A DNA stretch of 64,000 bases, taken from contig NZ_CP144373.1 in NCBI RefSeq assembly GCF_040450955.1, forward strand, positions 1,871,541-1,935,540. The letters are read 5' to 3'. The position numbers and the translations under genes are program-made. The stretch is from Thermodesulfovibrio sp. 3907-1M (GTDB taxonomy: Bacteria > Nitrospirota > Thermodesulfovibrionia > Thermodesulfovibrionales > Thermodesulfovibrionaceae). The notes below the pieces were generated by a model. It worked only from the letters and a program-made list of their open reading frames with translations. It made no database searches and was not told the DNA's origin. How positions within the stretch are numbered: position 1 is the first letter of the stretch; each line of letters begins with the position of its first letter. Shown here in pieces: positions 46,065 through 54,717 of the stretch.

Positions 46065-46619
46065 ATGAAAAAATTCATGATAAGCTTCATTATTATTGTG
46101 GGATTTTTACTGGTAATCCCATTTCCTCTGCAGGCAATTGAAAACATAAACATGGAGATTCAGAGAGACAATTCTTTCCTCATTGTCAGAGCCCGCATTA
46201 TTCCCTCTCAGGAGTTTATTGAAGATTTTAAAAATGGCTTAAGTAAAAATATTTTTATACTGATAGAGCTTTACAGAAGATGGTCAATTATTCCAGATGA
46301 GTTTATAAGCGGAGTTCAGATACAGAGAGTTTTAATTTCTGATCCAATAAAAGATGAGTTTATTGTAAAAACTTTGCAGGGTGAGGCTTTAACGGAAAAA
46401 AGGTTTAAAAACTGGCAGGAAGCTCTGGACTGGGCTTTAAAGATAGAACCTGTAAAAATTGTGAATATCAATAATGTGGAAAAAGGTAAGTATTACATAA
46501 AAATTACAGTCGAATCAAACATAAAAAAGCTTCCTTCAGTTCTTGAACATATTTTGTTTTTTATACCTACATATGAAAAAAAAATAACAAAGGAGTCAGA
46601 AAACTTTAGATTGCCATGA
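46065..46619 (+). CDS. DUF4390 protein with signal peptide
   Basis: A 184-residue protein with an N-terminal signal peptide (hydrophobic core FMISFIIIVGFLLVIPFPLQA) followed by a beta-rich domain typical of DUF4390 (SFLIVRARI, LYRRWSIIPDEFISG). DUF4390 genes are commonly directly upstream of an ntrY-type kinase, as here (4-base overlap). This suggests a periplasmic input or accessory role for the kinase; not demonstrated. Confidence 0.8.
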   Translation: MKKFMISFIIIVGFLLVIPFPLQAIENINMEIQRDNSFLIVRARIIPSQEFIEDFKNGLSKNIFILIELYRRWSIIPDEFISGVQIQRVLISDPIKDEFIVKTLQGEALTEKRFKNWQEALDWALKIEPVKIVNINNVEKGKYYIKITVESNIKKLPSVLEHILFFIPTYEKKITKESENFRLP

Positions 46620-48613
46620 AAGAGAAACTGAAAAAATACTTTTTTCCTGTTTTTCTAACATCGCTACTTTTTATAGTTCTTGGTTTTGAAATATACCTTT
46701 TAAGGCTTCCACCTGAACAGATTCCTACGAGGTTTATAATCGTTTCACTTTTTGTAATAAACATAATTTCCCTTGTAACCTTAGGATTTTTTGTCATAAG
46801 AAGTGTCTTTAGACTTTATCTTGAAAAGCATAGAGAAGTGCCTGGATACAGATTCAGGATAAAAATAGTGACCATCTTTGTTGGACTGGTGCTCATTCCC
46901 TCAGCTCTTTTATTCATTGCCTTTAGCGGAGTTCTTGAAAATTCAATAGAAAGAATTTTTTCCAAATCAAACAGAGAAGTTATATCAAAAACAGTTGATA
47001 CAGTTAAAGCTTTTTACGACTTTGAAAAAGAAAAGCTTCTTAATTTTGCTGAAGATTTGAGAAACAACAAAATAAAGGGTGTTCCCTATGGAATTACTGT
47101 TGAAAGACTGAAAATTTTTAAGACTGATATGCCAGAATCAATAAAAGATGCTTTTTATGGCAAGAAATCAGTTCAGGTTATTTCTTCTTCAGATGGTGAT
47201 GTAATTATTGCAGCAGTACCTGATGAAAAAGGTGTTCTGGCTTTAAAGATGAGGGTTCCTTCTTATATAACAAAAAAAGTTGAAGAGGTTAAGGCTCGTC
47301 ACGAAGAGTATCTCAAAATGGGTTCTATGAGAAAAGCTGTTAAGTCAAACTATTTCATGTTTCTTGGATTTCTCAGTCTTATTATTGTTTTTTTAGCTCT
47401 ATGGGCATCCTTAAAAATCTCTCAGGAAATTACAAATCCTCTTAAAGAACTTGTTCAGGCAACTGAGCGTGTCTCAAAGGGAGACCTTAAGGTGAAAATC
47501 CTTACCAAAAGCTCTGATGAAATAGGAATTCTTGTTAATTCTTTCAATGAAATGATAGCAAAGCTTGACAGAGCTTATTTTGAGCTATCAGAGAGAAACA
47601 TTTTACTTGAGAGAATGTTTTCCAATATTACTTCAGGAATTATCTTCATTGGACAGGGTGGTAAAATTTTTAAAATAAACAAAGCAGGAGAAGAGATACT
47701 TCAAATTCCAGGAGATAAAATAGAGGGCAAACACTATACAGAAATCCTTGAATTTATTGAATCTGATGAATTAAAAGAATTTATAAAGAAGCTTTCTGAG
47801 GAGCGAATCTATGAGATTTCCAAAGATTTAAATATCAAAATAAAAGGCAGAAATAAAATAATTAAGTCAAGATTTATTTCGTTAAGAGAATCTCAGGAAA
47901 GTGAAGCCACGGGAATTCTCGTGGTATTTGATGATATTACAGATATTGTTAAGGCACAACAGGCAATTGCATGGGAAGAAGTTGCAAGAAGACTTGCCCA
48001 TGAGATAAAAAATCCTCTTACTCCAATTAAACTTGCCACTGAAAGATTGATTAAAAAATGGAAAAATAAAGAGGAGGATTTTGACAGAGTTTTTGAAAAA
48101 TCAACTCAGACAATTATATCAGAAGTTGAATCTCTTAAAAATTTAATTGATGCCTTTCAGAAACTGGGTAAACTCCCTGAAATTAAAAAGGAATCTGTAA
48201 ATCCGATAAATTTAATAGAAGATGTGATAGAGCTTTATAGAGGATATAAAGATGTGAGGATAAATCTTGTATTGTGTGACGAGATTAGACCTGTTTTGCT
48301 TGATTCTCAGGAATTTAAAAGAGTTTTGATAAATATAATTGACAATGCAATAAAAGCTATGAATGCTAAAGGTGAAATAACAATATCTGTTAAACTAAAT
48401 AATAACCTTGAGATAGAAGTGGCTGATACCGGTCCTGGAGTGGATGATGAAATAAAAGAAAAGCTGTTTTTACCATACTTTTCAAAAAACAAAGAGGGCA
48501 CAGGTCTTGGTCTTGCGATTGCAAGGAAAATTGTTAATGAGCATGGTGGAAAGATATATGTTATAGATAATAAACCCCATGGAACAATTTTTAAAATAGA
48601 GGTGCCTGCTTGA
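46616..48613 (+). CDS. NtrY-like sensor histidine kinase
   Basis: A 665-residue membrane sensor. Two N-terminal helices, a long extracytoplasmic segment (about residues 100-240), another helix near 245-265, a HAMP domain (SLKISQEITNPLKELV...), a PAS domain (ITSGIIFIGQGG), the H-box RRLAHEIKNPLTPIKLA with the phospho-accepting His, N-box NIIDNAIKAM and the G-boxes DTGPGVD and GTGLGLAIARKI. It pairs with the following sigma-54 response regulator (4-base overlap). In relatives NtrYX controls nitrogen or redox genes, but the signal here is unknown. Confidence 0.93.
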   Translation: MKEKLKKYFFPVFLTSLLFIVLGFEIYLLRLPPEQIPTRFIIVSLFVINIISLVTLGFFVIRSVFRLYLEKHREVPGYRFRIKIVTIFVGLVLIPSALLFIAFSGVLENSIERIFSKSNREVISKTVDTVKAFYDFEKEKLLNFAEDLRNNKIKGVPYGITVERLKIFKTDMPESIKDAFYGKKSVQVISSSDGDVIIAAVPDEKGVLALKMRVPSYITKKVEEVKARHEEYLKMGSMRKAVKSNYFMFLGFLSLIIVFLALWASLKISQEITNPLKELVQATERVSKGDLKVKILTKSSDEIGILVNSFNEMIAKLDRAYFELSERNILLERMFSNITSGIIFIGQGGKIFKINKAGEEILQIPGDKIEGKHYTEILEFIESDELKEFIKKLSEERIYEISKDLNIKIKGRNKIIKSRFISLRESQESEATGILVVFDDITDIVKAQQAIAWEEVARRLAHEIKNPLTPIKLATERLIKKWKNKEEDFDRVFEKSTQTIISEVESLKNLIDAFQKLGKLPEIKKESVNPINLIEDVIELYRGYKDVRINLVLCDEIRPVLLDSQEFKRVLINIIDNAIKAMNAKGEITISVKLNNNLEIEVADTGPGVDDEIKEKLFLPYFSKNKEGTGLGLAIARKIVNEHGGKIYVIDNKPHGTIFKIEVPA

Positions 48614-49983
48614 AAGGAAAAGTTTTAATAGTTGATGATGAGATGGGAATTCTTGACACAGTCTCTGGTATTTTAGAAGACGAAGGCTATAGCACCATTA
48701 CAGCAGTGGATGCAGAGACTGCTCTGGATATCCTTGATAAAGAAGAGATAGACTTAATTTTTCTTGATGTCTGGCTTCCTCAGATGAATGGAGTTGAAGC
48801 AATAAAAAAGATAAAAGAAAAGGATTTTAATATTCCAGTTATCATGATTTCAGGACATGGAAATGTGGAAGTTGCAGTGCAAGCTGTAAAGCTTGGAGCA
48901 TTTGATTTTCTTGAAAAGCCTCTGTCAATGGAAAGGATTATATTGACTGCTGAGAGGGCATTAGAATTTAAACGCCTTGAAAAAGAAAACATAAAGCTTC
49001 GCAGCAGTGTAACTAAAAAGTATGAACTTATTGGAAGTTCTCAGGCAATGAAAAAAATAAAGACTCAGATTGAAATGATTGCTAAAGGAGACTCCAGAGT
49101 TTTAATACTTGGTGAGTCTGGAACAGGTAAGGAACTTGTAGCGAGGATGATTCATTTATTCAGTCCCAGAGCCAGAGCTCCTTTTGTTGAGGTAAACTGT
49201 GCAGCAATTCCTCAGGAACTCATAGAAAGCGAACTGTTTGGGCATGAAAAAGGTGCTTTTACAGGAGCAATAGACAGAAAGATTGGTAAATTTGAGCTTG
49301 CCAATGAAGGAACTCTTTTTCTTGATGAAATAGGAGACATGTCCTTGCTTACACAGGCAAAACTTTTAAGGGTAATTGAAACACAGAAGTTTCAGAGAGT
49401 TGGAGGGACAAGGGATATAACAGTAAATGTTAGAATTATTTCAGCAACAAATAAAGACCTAACTGAAGAGATTAAAAAAGGCAATTTCCGTGAGGACCTT
49501 TACTGGAGACTTAATGTTGTTCCCATCTATATTCCTCCTTTAAGGGAGAGAAAAGAAGATATCCCAGAGCTGATTAATTACTTTATAGATGAATTCAATA
49601 GGGAGAAAGGATGGAAAAAAAAGACTGTGGAGCCTGAGGCAATGAAAATGCTTCAGAATTATGATTGGCCTGGAAATGTAAGGGAGCTGAGAAATGCTGT
49701 AGAAAGACTTATGATAATGGTCTCAAAAGATGTGATAGAGATTTCAGATATTGAAAATACTGGAATAATAAAGAATAATGTAAAAGAAGAAACATGTTTT
49801 TCTTATACTTCATTAAAACAGGCAAGAGAGGCCTTTGAAAGGGAATTCATTCTAAGAAAACTTAAAGAGAATAACTGGAATATGACAAAAACAGCAGAAA
49901 TCATAGGAATGGAGAGAAGCAATCTCTATAAAAAAATCAAATCTCTTGGAATAATTCTTCCCAAAGAGTTTTCAGAAAACTAA
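48610..49983 (+). CDS. NtrX-like sigma-54-dependent response regulator
   Basis: A 457-residue activator. N-terminal receiver domain with the acidic pocket VDDE and phospho-acceptor aspartate in LIFLDVWLPQMNG, central AAA+ domain with Walker A GESGTGKELVARMIH, the sigma-54 contact loop GAFTGA, and Walker B LFLDEIGDM, then a C-terminal Fis-type helix-turn-helix (LKENNWNMTKTAEIIGMERS). It starts at TTG inside the kinase stop region. It would activate sigma-54 promoters elsewhere; no -24/-12 target was recognised in the window. Confidence 0.95.
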   Translation: MKGKVLIVDDEMGILDTVSGILEDEGYSTITAVDAETALDILDKEEIDLIFLDVWLPQMNGVEAIKKIKEKDFNIPVIMISGHGNVEVAVQAVKLGAFDFLEKPLSMERIILTAERALEFKRLEKENIKLRSSVTKKYELIGSSQAMKKIKTQIEMIAKGDSRVLILGESGTGKELVARMIHLFSPRARAPFVEVNCAAIPQELIESELFGHEKGAFTGAIDRKIGKFELANEGTLFLDEIGDMSLLTQAKLLRVIETQKFQRVGGTRDITVNVRIISATNKDLTEEIKKGNFREDLYWRLNVVPIYIPPLRERKEDIPELINYFIDEFNREKGWKKKTVEPEAMKMLQNYDWPGNVRELRNAVERLMIMVSKDVIEISDIENTGIIKNNVKEETCFSYTSLKQAREAFEREFILRKLKENNWNMTKTAEIIGMERSNLYKKIKSLGIILPKEFSEN

Positions 49984-49994
49984 AGGAGAATTAA

Positions 49995-51338
49995 ATGTTA
50001 ACAGTAGTTATTGTTGGTCGTCCTAATGCTGGAAAGTCAACTCTTTTTAATAGAATGATTAAGTCTGATGATAAAATTAAAGCAATTACAGATAAGCTTC
50101 CCGGAGTAACCCGAGATATAAACTACGGAGTTGCGAGATGGTATGATAAAGCATTTACTGTAGTTGATACAGGAGGTTTTTTCCCAGAGGAAAAAGCAAA
50201 AGACATAATTCAGAAACAGATGCTTGAACAGATTGAAATGGCAATATCAGAGGCAGATTTAATAATTCATCTTCTTGATGGAAAAGAAGGGCTTCTTCCT
50301 GATGACATTGAAACAGCAAGATGGTTAAGGCAAACAGGAAAAGAGATTCTGTGGGTCGTGAACAAAATAGATGATCCTTCAAAACTAAGCAGAACATATG
50401 AGTTTTATAGCATAGGCCCAGAACAACTTATACCGATTTCAGCCCTTACAGGTTATGGATTTGAAGAACTGATTGAAAAAATTATTGAAAGACTCCCTTT
50501 AACTCAATCATTAAAATTAGAAGAAGAACTGCCGAAAATAGCTATTGTTGGTAGGCCCAATGTGGGAAAATCAACTATTATCAATGCCTTGCTTGGCAAA
50601 AAAAGAATGATAGTAAGTCCATTACCTGGAACAACAAGAGATGCTATTGATGCAGTATGCACATACTATGGGAAAAAATATCTATTGATAGACACAGCGG
50701 GTATAAAAAGACTTTCCTATTATAAGAAAGAAATAGCTCAACACTCTTATGTTGAAAAGCTTTCATACTTTAAAGCATTAAGAAGCATTGAAAGAGCTGA
50801 TGTGGCAGTTCTTGTTATAGATGCCACAGAAGGCATTGTTAATCAGGATCAGAAAATTGCTGGCATAGTGGCTGAGCAGAAAAAAGGATTGATAATTTTA
50901 ATCAATAAATGGGATTTAATTGCAAAGGATGAAAGAGACAGAAAGGCAAAATTTTTTGCCGATGAAATAAAAAGAAAACTCTGGTTTGTTGATTATGCTC
51001 CGTATCTTACTGTTTCTGCAGTAGATAAAACAAGACTCACAAAAATTTTTCCACTTATTGATCAGATTTTAGAGGAATACACTAAAAGAGTATCCACATC
51101 TGAGTTGAATAAACTTTTTAATCAGAAATTAAAAGATGTGGTGCTTTCCTCAGGTGGAAAGGAGTTAAAGTTTTATTACATAACCCAGGTTGGTGTAGAA
51201 CCACCTACATTTGTTGTCTTTGTTAATGATAAATCAGCAGTCAAACAGCATCACATCAAATTTATTGAAAAACTTTTGCGAGAGACATTTAATTTTGAGT
51301 TTTCTCCCATAAGCATAAAAGTCAAACAAAGAAAATAA
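49995..51338 (+). CDS. der: Ribosome-assembly GTPase Der (EngA)
   Basis: Double-GTPase needed for 50S subunit assembly. The 447-residue product has two G domains: VGRPNAGKSTLFNRM with DTGGF, and VGRPNVGKSTIINALL with DTAGI and NKWD, then the C-terminal KH-like domain (KELKFYYITQVGVEPPTFVVF). An AAGGAG site precedes the ATG and the gene lies 11 bases after ntrX. Confidence 0.97.
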   Translation: MLTVVIVGRPNAGKSTLFNRMIKSDDKIKAITDKLPGVTRDINYGVARWYDKAFTVVDTGGFFPEEKAKDIIQKQMLEQIEMAISEADLIIHLLDGKEGLLPDDIETARWLRQTGKEILWVVNKIDDPSKLSRTYEFYSIGPEQLIPISALTGYGFEELIEKIIERLPLTQSLKLEEELPKIAIVGRPNVGKSTIINALLGKKRMIVSPLPGTTRDAIDAVCTYYGKKYLLIDTAGIKRLSYYKKEIAQHSYVEKLSYFKALRSIERADVAVLVIDATEGIVNQDQKIAGIVAEQKKGLIILINKWDLIAKDERDRKAKFFADEIKRKLWFVDYAPYLTVSAVDKTRLTKIFPLIDQILEEYTKRVSTSELNKLFNQKLKDVVLSSGGKELKFYYITQVGVEPPTFVVFVNDKSAVKQHHIKFIEKLLRETFNFEFSPISIKVKQRK

Positions 51339-51345
51339 CTTTTTA

Positions 51346-51354
51346 TGTTAAAAT
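51346..51354 (+). promoter_or_regulatory. Extended -10 box upstream of the epimerase gene
   Basis: TG-T-TAAAAT, an extended -10 motif, ends 8 bases before the ATG at 51363, and no Shine-Dalgarno sequence lies between. This suggests a leaderless or nearly leaderless transcript. Confidence 0.4.
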
Positions 51355-51362
51355 AAAAAACT

Positions 51363-52334
51363 ATGCAAAAAATTTTTGTAACAGGAAGCGCTGGTTTTAT
51401 TGGATGGGCAACGTGCAGATTACTTTTAAACCAAGGTTTTACAGTTATAGGCATTGACAATGTTAATGACTACTATGACCCAAAAATTAAAGAATTAAGG
51501 CTTCAGGACTTAAGAAAATTTCAGAATTTTATTTTTTACAAGGCAGACATTGAGAATTTTGAGATACTGAAAAACATTTTTAAAACTCATAAAATAGATG
51601 CGGTTATTAATCTTGCAGCAAGAGCTGGAGTCAGAGCATCTGTTGAAAATCCCTGGGGATATCTTGACACAAATGTTAAAGGGACAATTAATCTTCTTGA
51701 ATGCATTAAGGAGCACGAAATTAAAACATTTGTTCTTGCTTCCACATCAAGCGTTTATGGTGACACAGAAAGGATGCCATTCAAGGTTTCTGATGCTACA
51801 GATAAACCTCTTGCTCCTTATCCTGCTTCAAAGAAGGCTGCAGAACTTTTCTGCTACAGCTATCACTATCTTTATGATATAAATACGATAATTCCAAGAT
51901 ATTTTACAGTGTATGGACCTTTTGGAAGACCTGATATGAGTATTTTTAGATTTATCAAGAAAATAGACTCAGGAGAACCAATAACTGTATATGGAGATGG
52001 AAAACAGAAAAGAGATTTTACCTTTGTTGAAGACATTGCAGAGGCAACAGTGCGCTGCCTTAATCTTGATGGATATAAAATTTTGAATCTTGGTAATGAC
52101 AGACCTGTTGAACTCATCTATGTAATAAATTTAATTGAGGAACTTCTTCAAAAAAAAGCAAAAATTCAATGGCAGCCAAGACATCCAGCGGATATTTATG
52201 CAACATGGGCAGACATTTCTGAGGCAAAAAAATACATAGGATGGTCTCCAAAGATTTCAATAGAAGAGGGAATTCAGATTACCGTTGACTGGTTCAAGAA
52301 AAACAGAAGCCTACTACAGGAGATTAAGATATAA
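51363..52334 (+). CDS. NAD-dependent sugar-nucleotide epimerase (UDP-glucuronate 4-epimerase-like)
   Basis: A 323-residue short-chain dehydrogenase of the extended family. It has the NAD-binding GSAGFIGWATCRLL at the N-terminus, the VYGDTERMPF segment, the catalytic YPASKKAAE and later VYGPFGRPDMSIFRF. Length and these motifs resemble UDP-glucuronate 4-epimerases that supply UDP-galacturonate, but related dehydratases and epimerases share them. The gene stands alone with no glycosyltransferases beside it. Confidence 0.8.
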   Translation: MQKIFVTGSAGFIGWATCRLLLNQGFTVIGIDNVNDYYDPKIKELRLQDLRKFQNFIFYKADIENFEILKNIFKTHKIDAVINLAARAGVRASVENPWGYLDTNVKGTINLLECIKEHEIKTFVLASTSSVYGDTERMPFKVSDATDKPLAPYPASKKAAELFCYSYHYLYDINTIIPRYFTVYGPFGRPDMSIFRFIKKIDSGEPITVYGDGKQKRDFTFVEDIAEATVRCLNLDGYKILNLGNDRPVELIYVINLIEELLQKKAKIQWQPRHPADIYATWADISEAKKYIGWSPKISIEEGIQITVDWFKKNRSLLQEIKI

Positions 52335-52345
52335 AGGAGGAAAAG

Positions 52346-52765
52346 ATGCAGAGAATTTTAGTAGCTCATGATGGTTCAAAGGCATCAGACAAAGCATTAA
52401 GAAAGGCACTGGAGATCGCTTTAAGCATGAATTCATCCCTCACTGTGCTTGCAGTAGTTCCAGAGCTTTATCTTACAGAGCTTTCTGATGCTGACAGACA
52501 GAGAATTACAGAAGTGCTTAAAAGGGAAACTGAAGAGAATATGGAAAGGATAAGAAAGTCTCTTTCAGGAAAACCAATTGAGATTAAATTTCTTGTAAGA
52601 GAAGGAGACCCAGCTGAAAAAATACTTGAGACAGCTCATAAAATGAAGGTTGACCTGATTGTTACAGGCTCTCATGGAAAACACGGAACAAAAAAATTTC
52701 TTATTGGAAGCGTATCTGCCAAAGTTGTTGAATATTCTAAGTGTCCTGTTCTTGTTGTAAAGTAG
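52346..52765 (+). CDS. Universal stress protein (UspA family)
   Basis: A 139-residue cytoplasmic protein with the Usp fold. Opening RILVAHDGSKASDKALRKAL and the ATP-binding GSHGKHGTKKFLIGS, ending CPVLVVK. The motif is the ATP-binding kind. AAGGAGG precedes it. It converges with the PAS kinase and overlaps it by 29 bases at the 3' end. Confidence 0.93.
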   Translation: MQRILVAHDGSKASDKALRKALEIALSMNSSLTVLAVVPELYLTELSDADRQRITEVLKRETEENMERIRKSLSGKPIEIKFLVREGDPAEKILETAHKMKVDLIVTGSHGKHGTKKFLIGSVSAKVVEYSKCPVLVVK

Positions 52766-53810
52766 CAGAAGGGAAAAATATTTTTACTGTTGTCCCGGCA
52801 TGGGGAGAGCTTTTTACTTCAATAAAGCCATTATGTTTTTGAACTATATTTTTTACAATTGACAGTCCCAGCCCAAATTTTCTTGGATCTTGAGTAAACA
52901 GAGGTTCAAAGCATTTTTCCAGTGTTTCTTTATCCATACCATGTCCTGTATCAGAAACTGTAAGAACGATATTTTCTTTTAAGTCAGTTCTGATTTTTTC
53001 AGTAGAGATTGAAATAACTCCATGCTCAGGCATAGCGTTTCTTGCATTTTGAACAAGCTCAACCAGAACTTCTCTCAGCTGTTGAGGGTCTCCTTTAATT
53101 AAAGGGCTTTCCTTAGATAAAGAAATCTCCAGATTTATTTTTTCACCTGCTATATTTTTGAGCACCTCTTTAGTGGAAATAACAAGAGAATTCAGATCAA
53201 AAACTTTTGCCAAAGAAGGGGTTTTTCTCAGGGCAAGCAAAGCTTGAATCAATTTAGCACCTTTTTCAACAGATTCAATTAATTTTTCAATGTATAGAGA
53301 ATAATTTTTCTCCGTAACTCTGTCTTTCAGTAACTGGGCAAATCCATAGATACCATTAAATATATTATTAAACTGATGTGTGAGATTATCCAGAACCTCA
53401 TAAATTCCTTCAAGTTTTATAGCTTCCTTAAATTTTTCATCAATTATTTTCTTCTCCGTTACTTCTCTCCCTATTTCAAAGACAGCCTTTATTTCTCCGT
53501 TCTCCTTGAGAGGAATTCCCGTTAAAATATAGTGCCTTCCTTCATCTGATATTCTTTCAGCGGTTTCAGTACTGCCAGTTTTCAAGGCTTTCACACATGG
53601 ACAGCCTTCACAGGGAGTGCTTCTTTTATGCCACAGACTATAACATTTTTTACCTTTAACATCCTCAGGAGTCATGCCTAATCTTTCAGCATAGACTTTG
53701 TTACACCACAAGACATTTAGCTCTTTATCCATAATAGACATGTTGTGTTCAATGTTTTCAAAGATAGAAAATAAAGATTCTTCTGTTAATTTAAATTGCA
53801 GTGATTTCAT
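52737..53810 (-). CDS. PAS-domain sensor histidine kinase
   Basis: A 357-residue soluble kinase. N-terminal PAS domain (residues ~12-120) with an unusual cysteine pattern CYSLWHKRSTPCEGCPC, seen in some redox- or metal-linked PAS domains; then an H-box with NLTHQFNNIFNGIYG, and an ATPase domain with VQNARNAMPEHG, DTGHGMD and GLGLSIVKNI. No transmembrane helix and no adjacent response regulator, so the partner is unknown. No ribosome site is seen before the ATG. Confidence 0.85.
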   Translation of the reverse strand: MKSLQFKLTEESLFSIFENIEHNMSIMDKELNVLWCNKVYAERLGMTPEDVKGKKCYSLWHKRSTPCEGCPCVKALKTGSTETAERISDEGRHYILTGIPLKENGEIKAVFEIGREVTEKKIIDEKFKEAIKLEGIYEVLDNLTHQFNNIFNGIYGFAQLLKDRVTEKNYSLYIEKLIESVEKGAKLIQALLALRKTPSLAKVFDLNSLVISTKEVLKNIAGEKINLEISLSKESPLIKGDPQQLREVLVELVQNARNAMPEHGVISISTEKIRTDLKENIVLTVSDTGHGMDKETLEKCFEPLFTQDPRKFGLGLSIVKNIVQKHNGFIEVKSSPHAGTTVKIFFPSATLQQEQDT

Positions 53811-53870
53811 TGAATAAAAAAGGCTTATTTAAAAAAGTTTTGCAGATATTGGAAATACCTACTTCTTGTT

Positions 53871-53880
53871 GGGGGGGGGG
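53871..53880. repeat. Homopolymeric G10 tract
   Basis: Ten consecutive G (C on the kinase strand), 60 bases upstream of the PAS kinase start codon. It lies outside coding sequence. Long G/C runs are slippage-prone; here it is the longest homopolymer of G or C noticed in an otherwise AT-rich window. Confidence 0.9.
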
Positions 53881-54126
53881 TAAGTGTGATTTTACCTTTC
53901 TATGATGAAATTCCGCAAGAATATTTCTTCCACCTATAAACATATAAGAGAGGTCAAAAATTTGTGATTTCTTGAAAATCAAGAACTTGCAAACCTCTTT
54001 AATTTTCAATAAACTCCTCTTGTGATTTCGCACATCTTTCCTCTGATTCTGAACTTTTTTGTCATTCCAAGCTTTTTTCTATCTCATTCTGAGCCTTTTT
54101 TCTTGTTATTTCAAGCCGTTTCCATG

Positions 54127-54282
54127 TCATTCCGAACCTGCGTAGCAGATGAGGAATCACTTCCGCTTTTTCATTTCTTCCTTGTCATTCCGAGGAGCGA
54201 TAGCGACGAGGAATCTCCACCTTTTTTCAGCATCGGAACAAATCAGAGATTCCTCGGGTGGAGTGCCACCCTCGGAATGACA
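54127..54282. repeat. Three palindromic elements, copies C1-C3
   Basis: C1 at 54127-54158 (inner arms ACCTGC and GCAGAT, loop GTA), C2 at 54185-54217 (inner GGAGC, GATA, GCGAC) and C3 at 54246-54282 in the opposite orientation (inner GGGTGG, loop AGTG, CCACCC). All keep the outer TTCC/GGAA arms. C2 pairs imperfectly in the inner part. Confidence 0.85.
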
Positions 54283-54348
54283 ATAAAAAAGCATTGTCAC
54301 CAGCGCAATGATAATATATGTAGGCTGTTATTCCGAGCCTCTTTCCTT

Positions 54349-54419
54349 GTCATTCCAAGCTCTTTCTATGTCATTCCGAGCTCTTTCCTTGTCATTCCGA
54401 GCTGAAGGCGAGGAATCTC
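54349..54419. repeat. Two 21-bp half-elements followed by palindromic element C4
   Basis: GTCATTCC(A/G)AGCTCTTTC repeats at 54349 and 54370, and at 54392-54419 an element reads TCATTCCGA, GCTGAAGGC, GAGGAATCTC. This is the same order (half units, then a full element) as in the lipoprotein gene at 20.4 kb. Confidence 0.85.
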
Positions 54420-54496
54420 CTCCGGTAATGCCTTCAGCGATTAAGCCATTCACCGCCCTATACCCTATATATGATTTAAAGTTCAAGATTTAAGAA

Positions 54497-54579
54497 TGCC
54501 GGTGGTGGGATTTGAACCCACACGGGATTGCTCCCAGCGGATTTTGAGTCCGCCGCGTCTGCCGTTCCACCACACCGGC
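54497..54579 (-). tRNA. tRNA-Leu (anticodon CAA)
   Basis: 83-base gene on the minus strand with acceptor stem GCCGGTG pairing with CACCGGC and discriminator A. The anticodon stem GCGGA/TCCGC encloses the loop CTCAAAA, so the anticodon is CAA, reading UUG. The long variable arm is typical for leucine tRNA. T-arm contains GGGTTCAAATCCC. CCA is not encoded. Confidence 0.96.
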
Positions 54580-54644
54580 TATAAACAACAATACCATAAA
54601 AAATCAAAAAAAATCAACAACATGTAAATATTTTAAAATACCTC

Positions 54645-54673
54645 TTGACAAATTTTTCAAAAAATGGTAAAAA
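54645..54673 (+). promoter_or_regulatory. hdr-mvh operon promoter candidate
   Basis: Perfect TTGACA at 54645-54650, and TAAAAA at 54668-54673 preceded by TGG, after a 17-base spacer. A second TATAAT (54695-54700) lacks a -35 at proper distance. The ribosome site AAGGAGG lies about 8 bases before the hdrA ATG. Confidence 0.55.
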
Positions 54674-54717
54674 GGGTAAACCACATTAAAAATCTATAAT
54701 TATAAGGAGGGCTTAAG

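Larger units (their letters stand above)
53811..54496. other. Intergenic region with repeat cluster C
   Basis: This 686-base gap between the PAS kinase and tRNA-Leu holds no convincing gene. It contains a G10 tract, and then a mosaic of palindromic elements and 21-bp half-elements from 54058 to 54419 (listed separately). Confidence 0.8.

Noticed and set aside
53791..54033. An 80-codon minus-strand frame spanning the G10 tract
   Set aside because: It overlaps the kinase start, is low-complexity around the tract and matches no family; coding potential is not credible.
54497..54579. tRNA-Leu as an integration site of a mobile element
   Set aside because: No integrase, direct duplicate of the tRNA 3' end or other mobile genes nearby; the adjacent repeats are the palindromic element family. 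xerC at 34-35 kb belongs with hslVU and not to an element.
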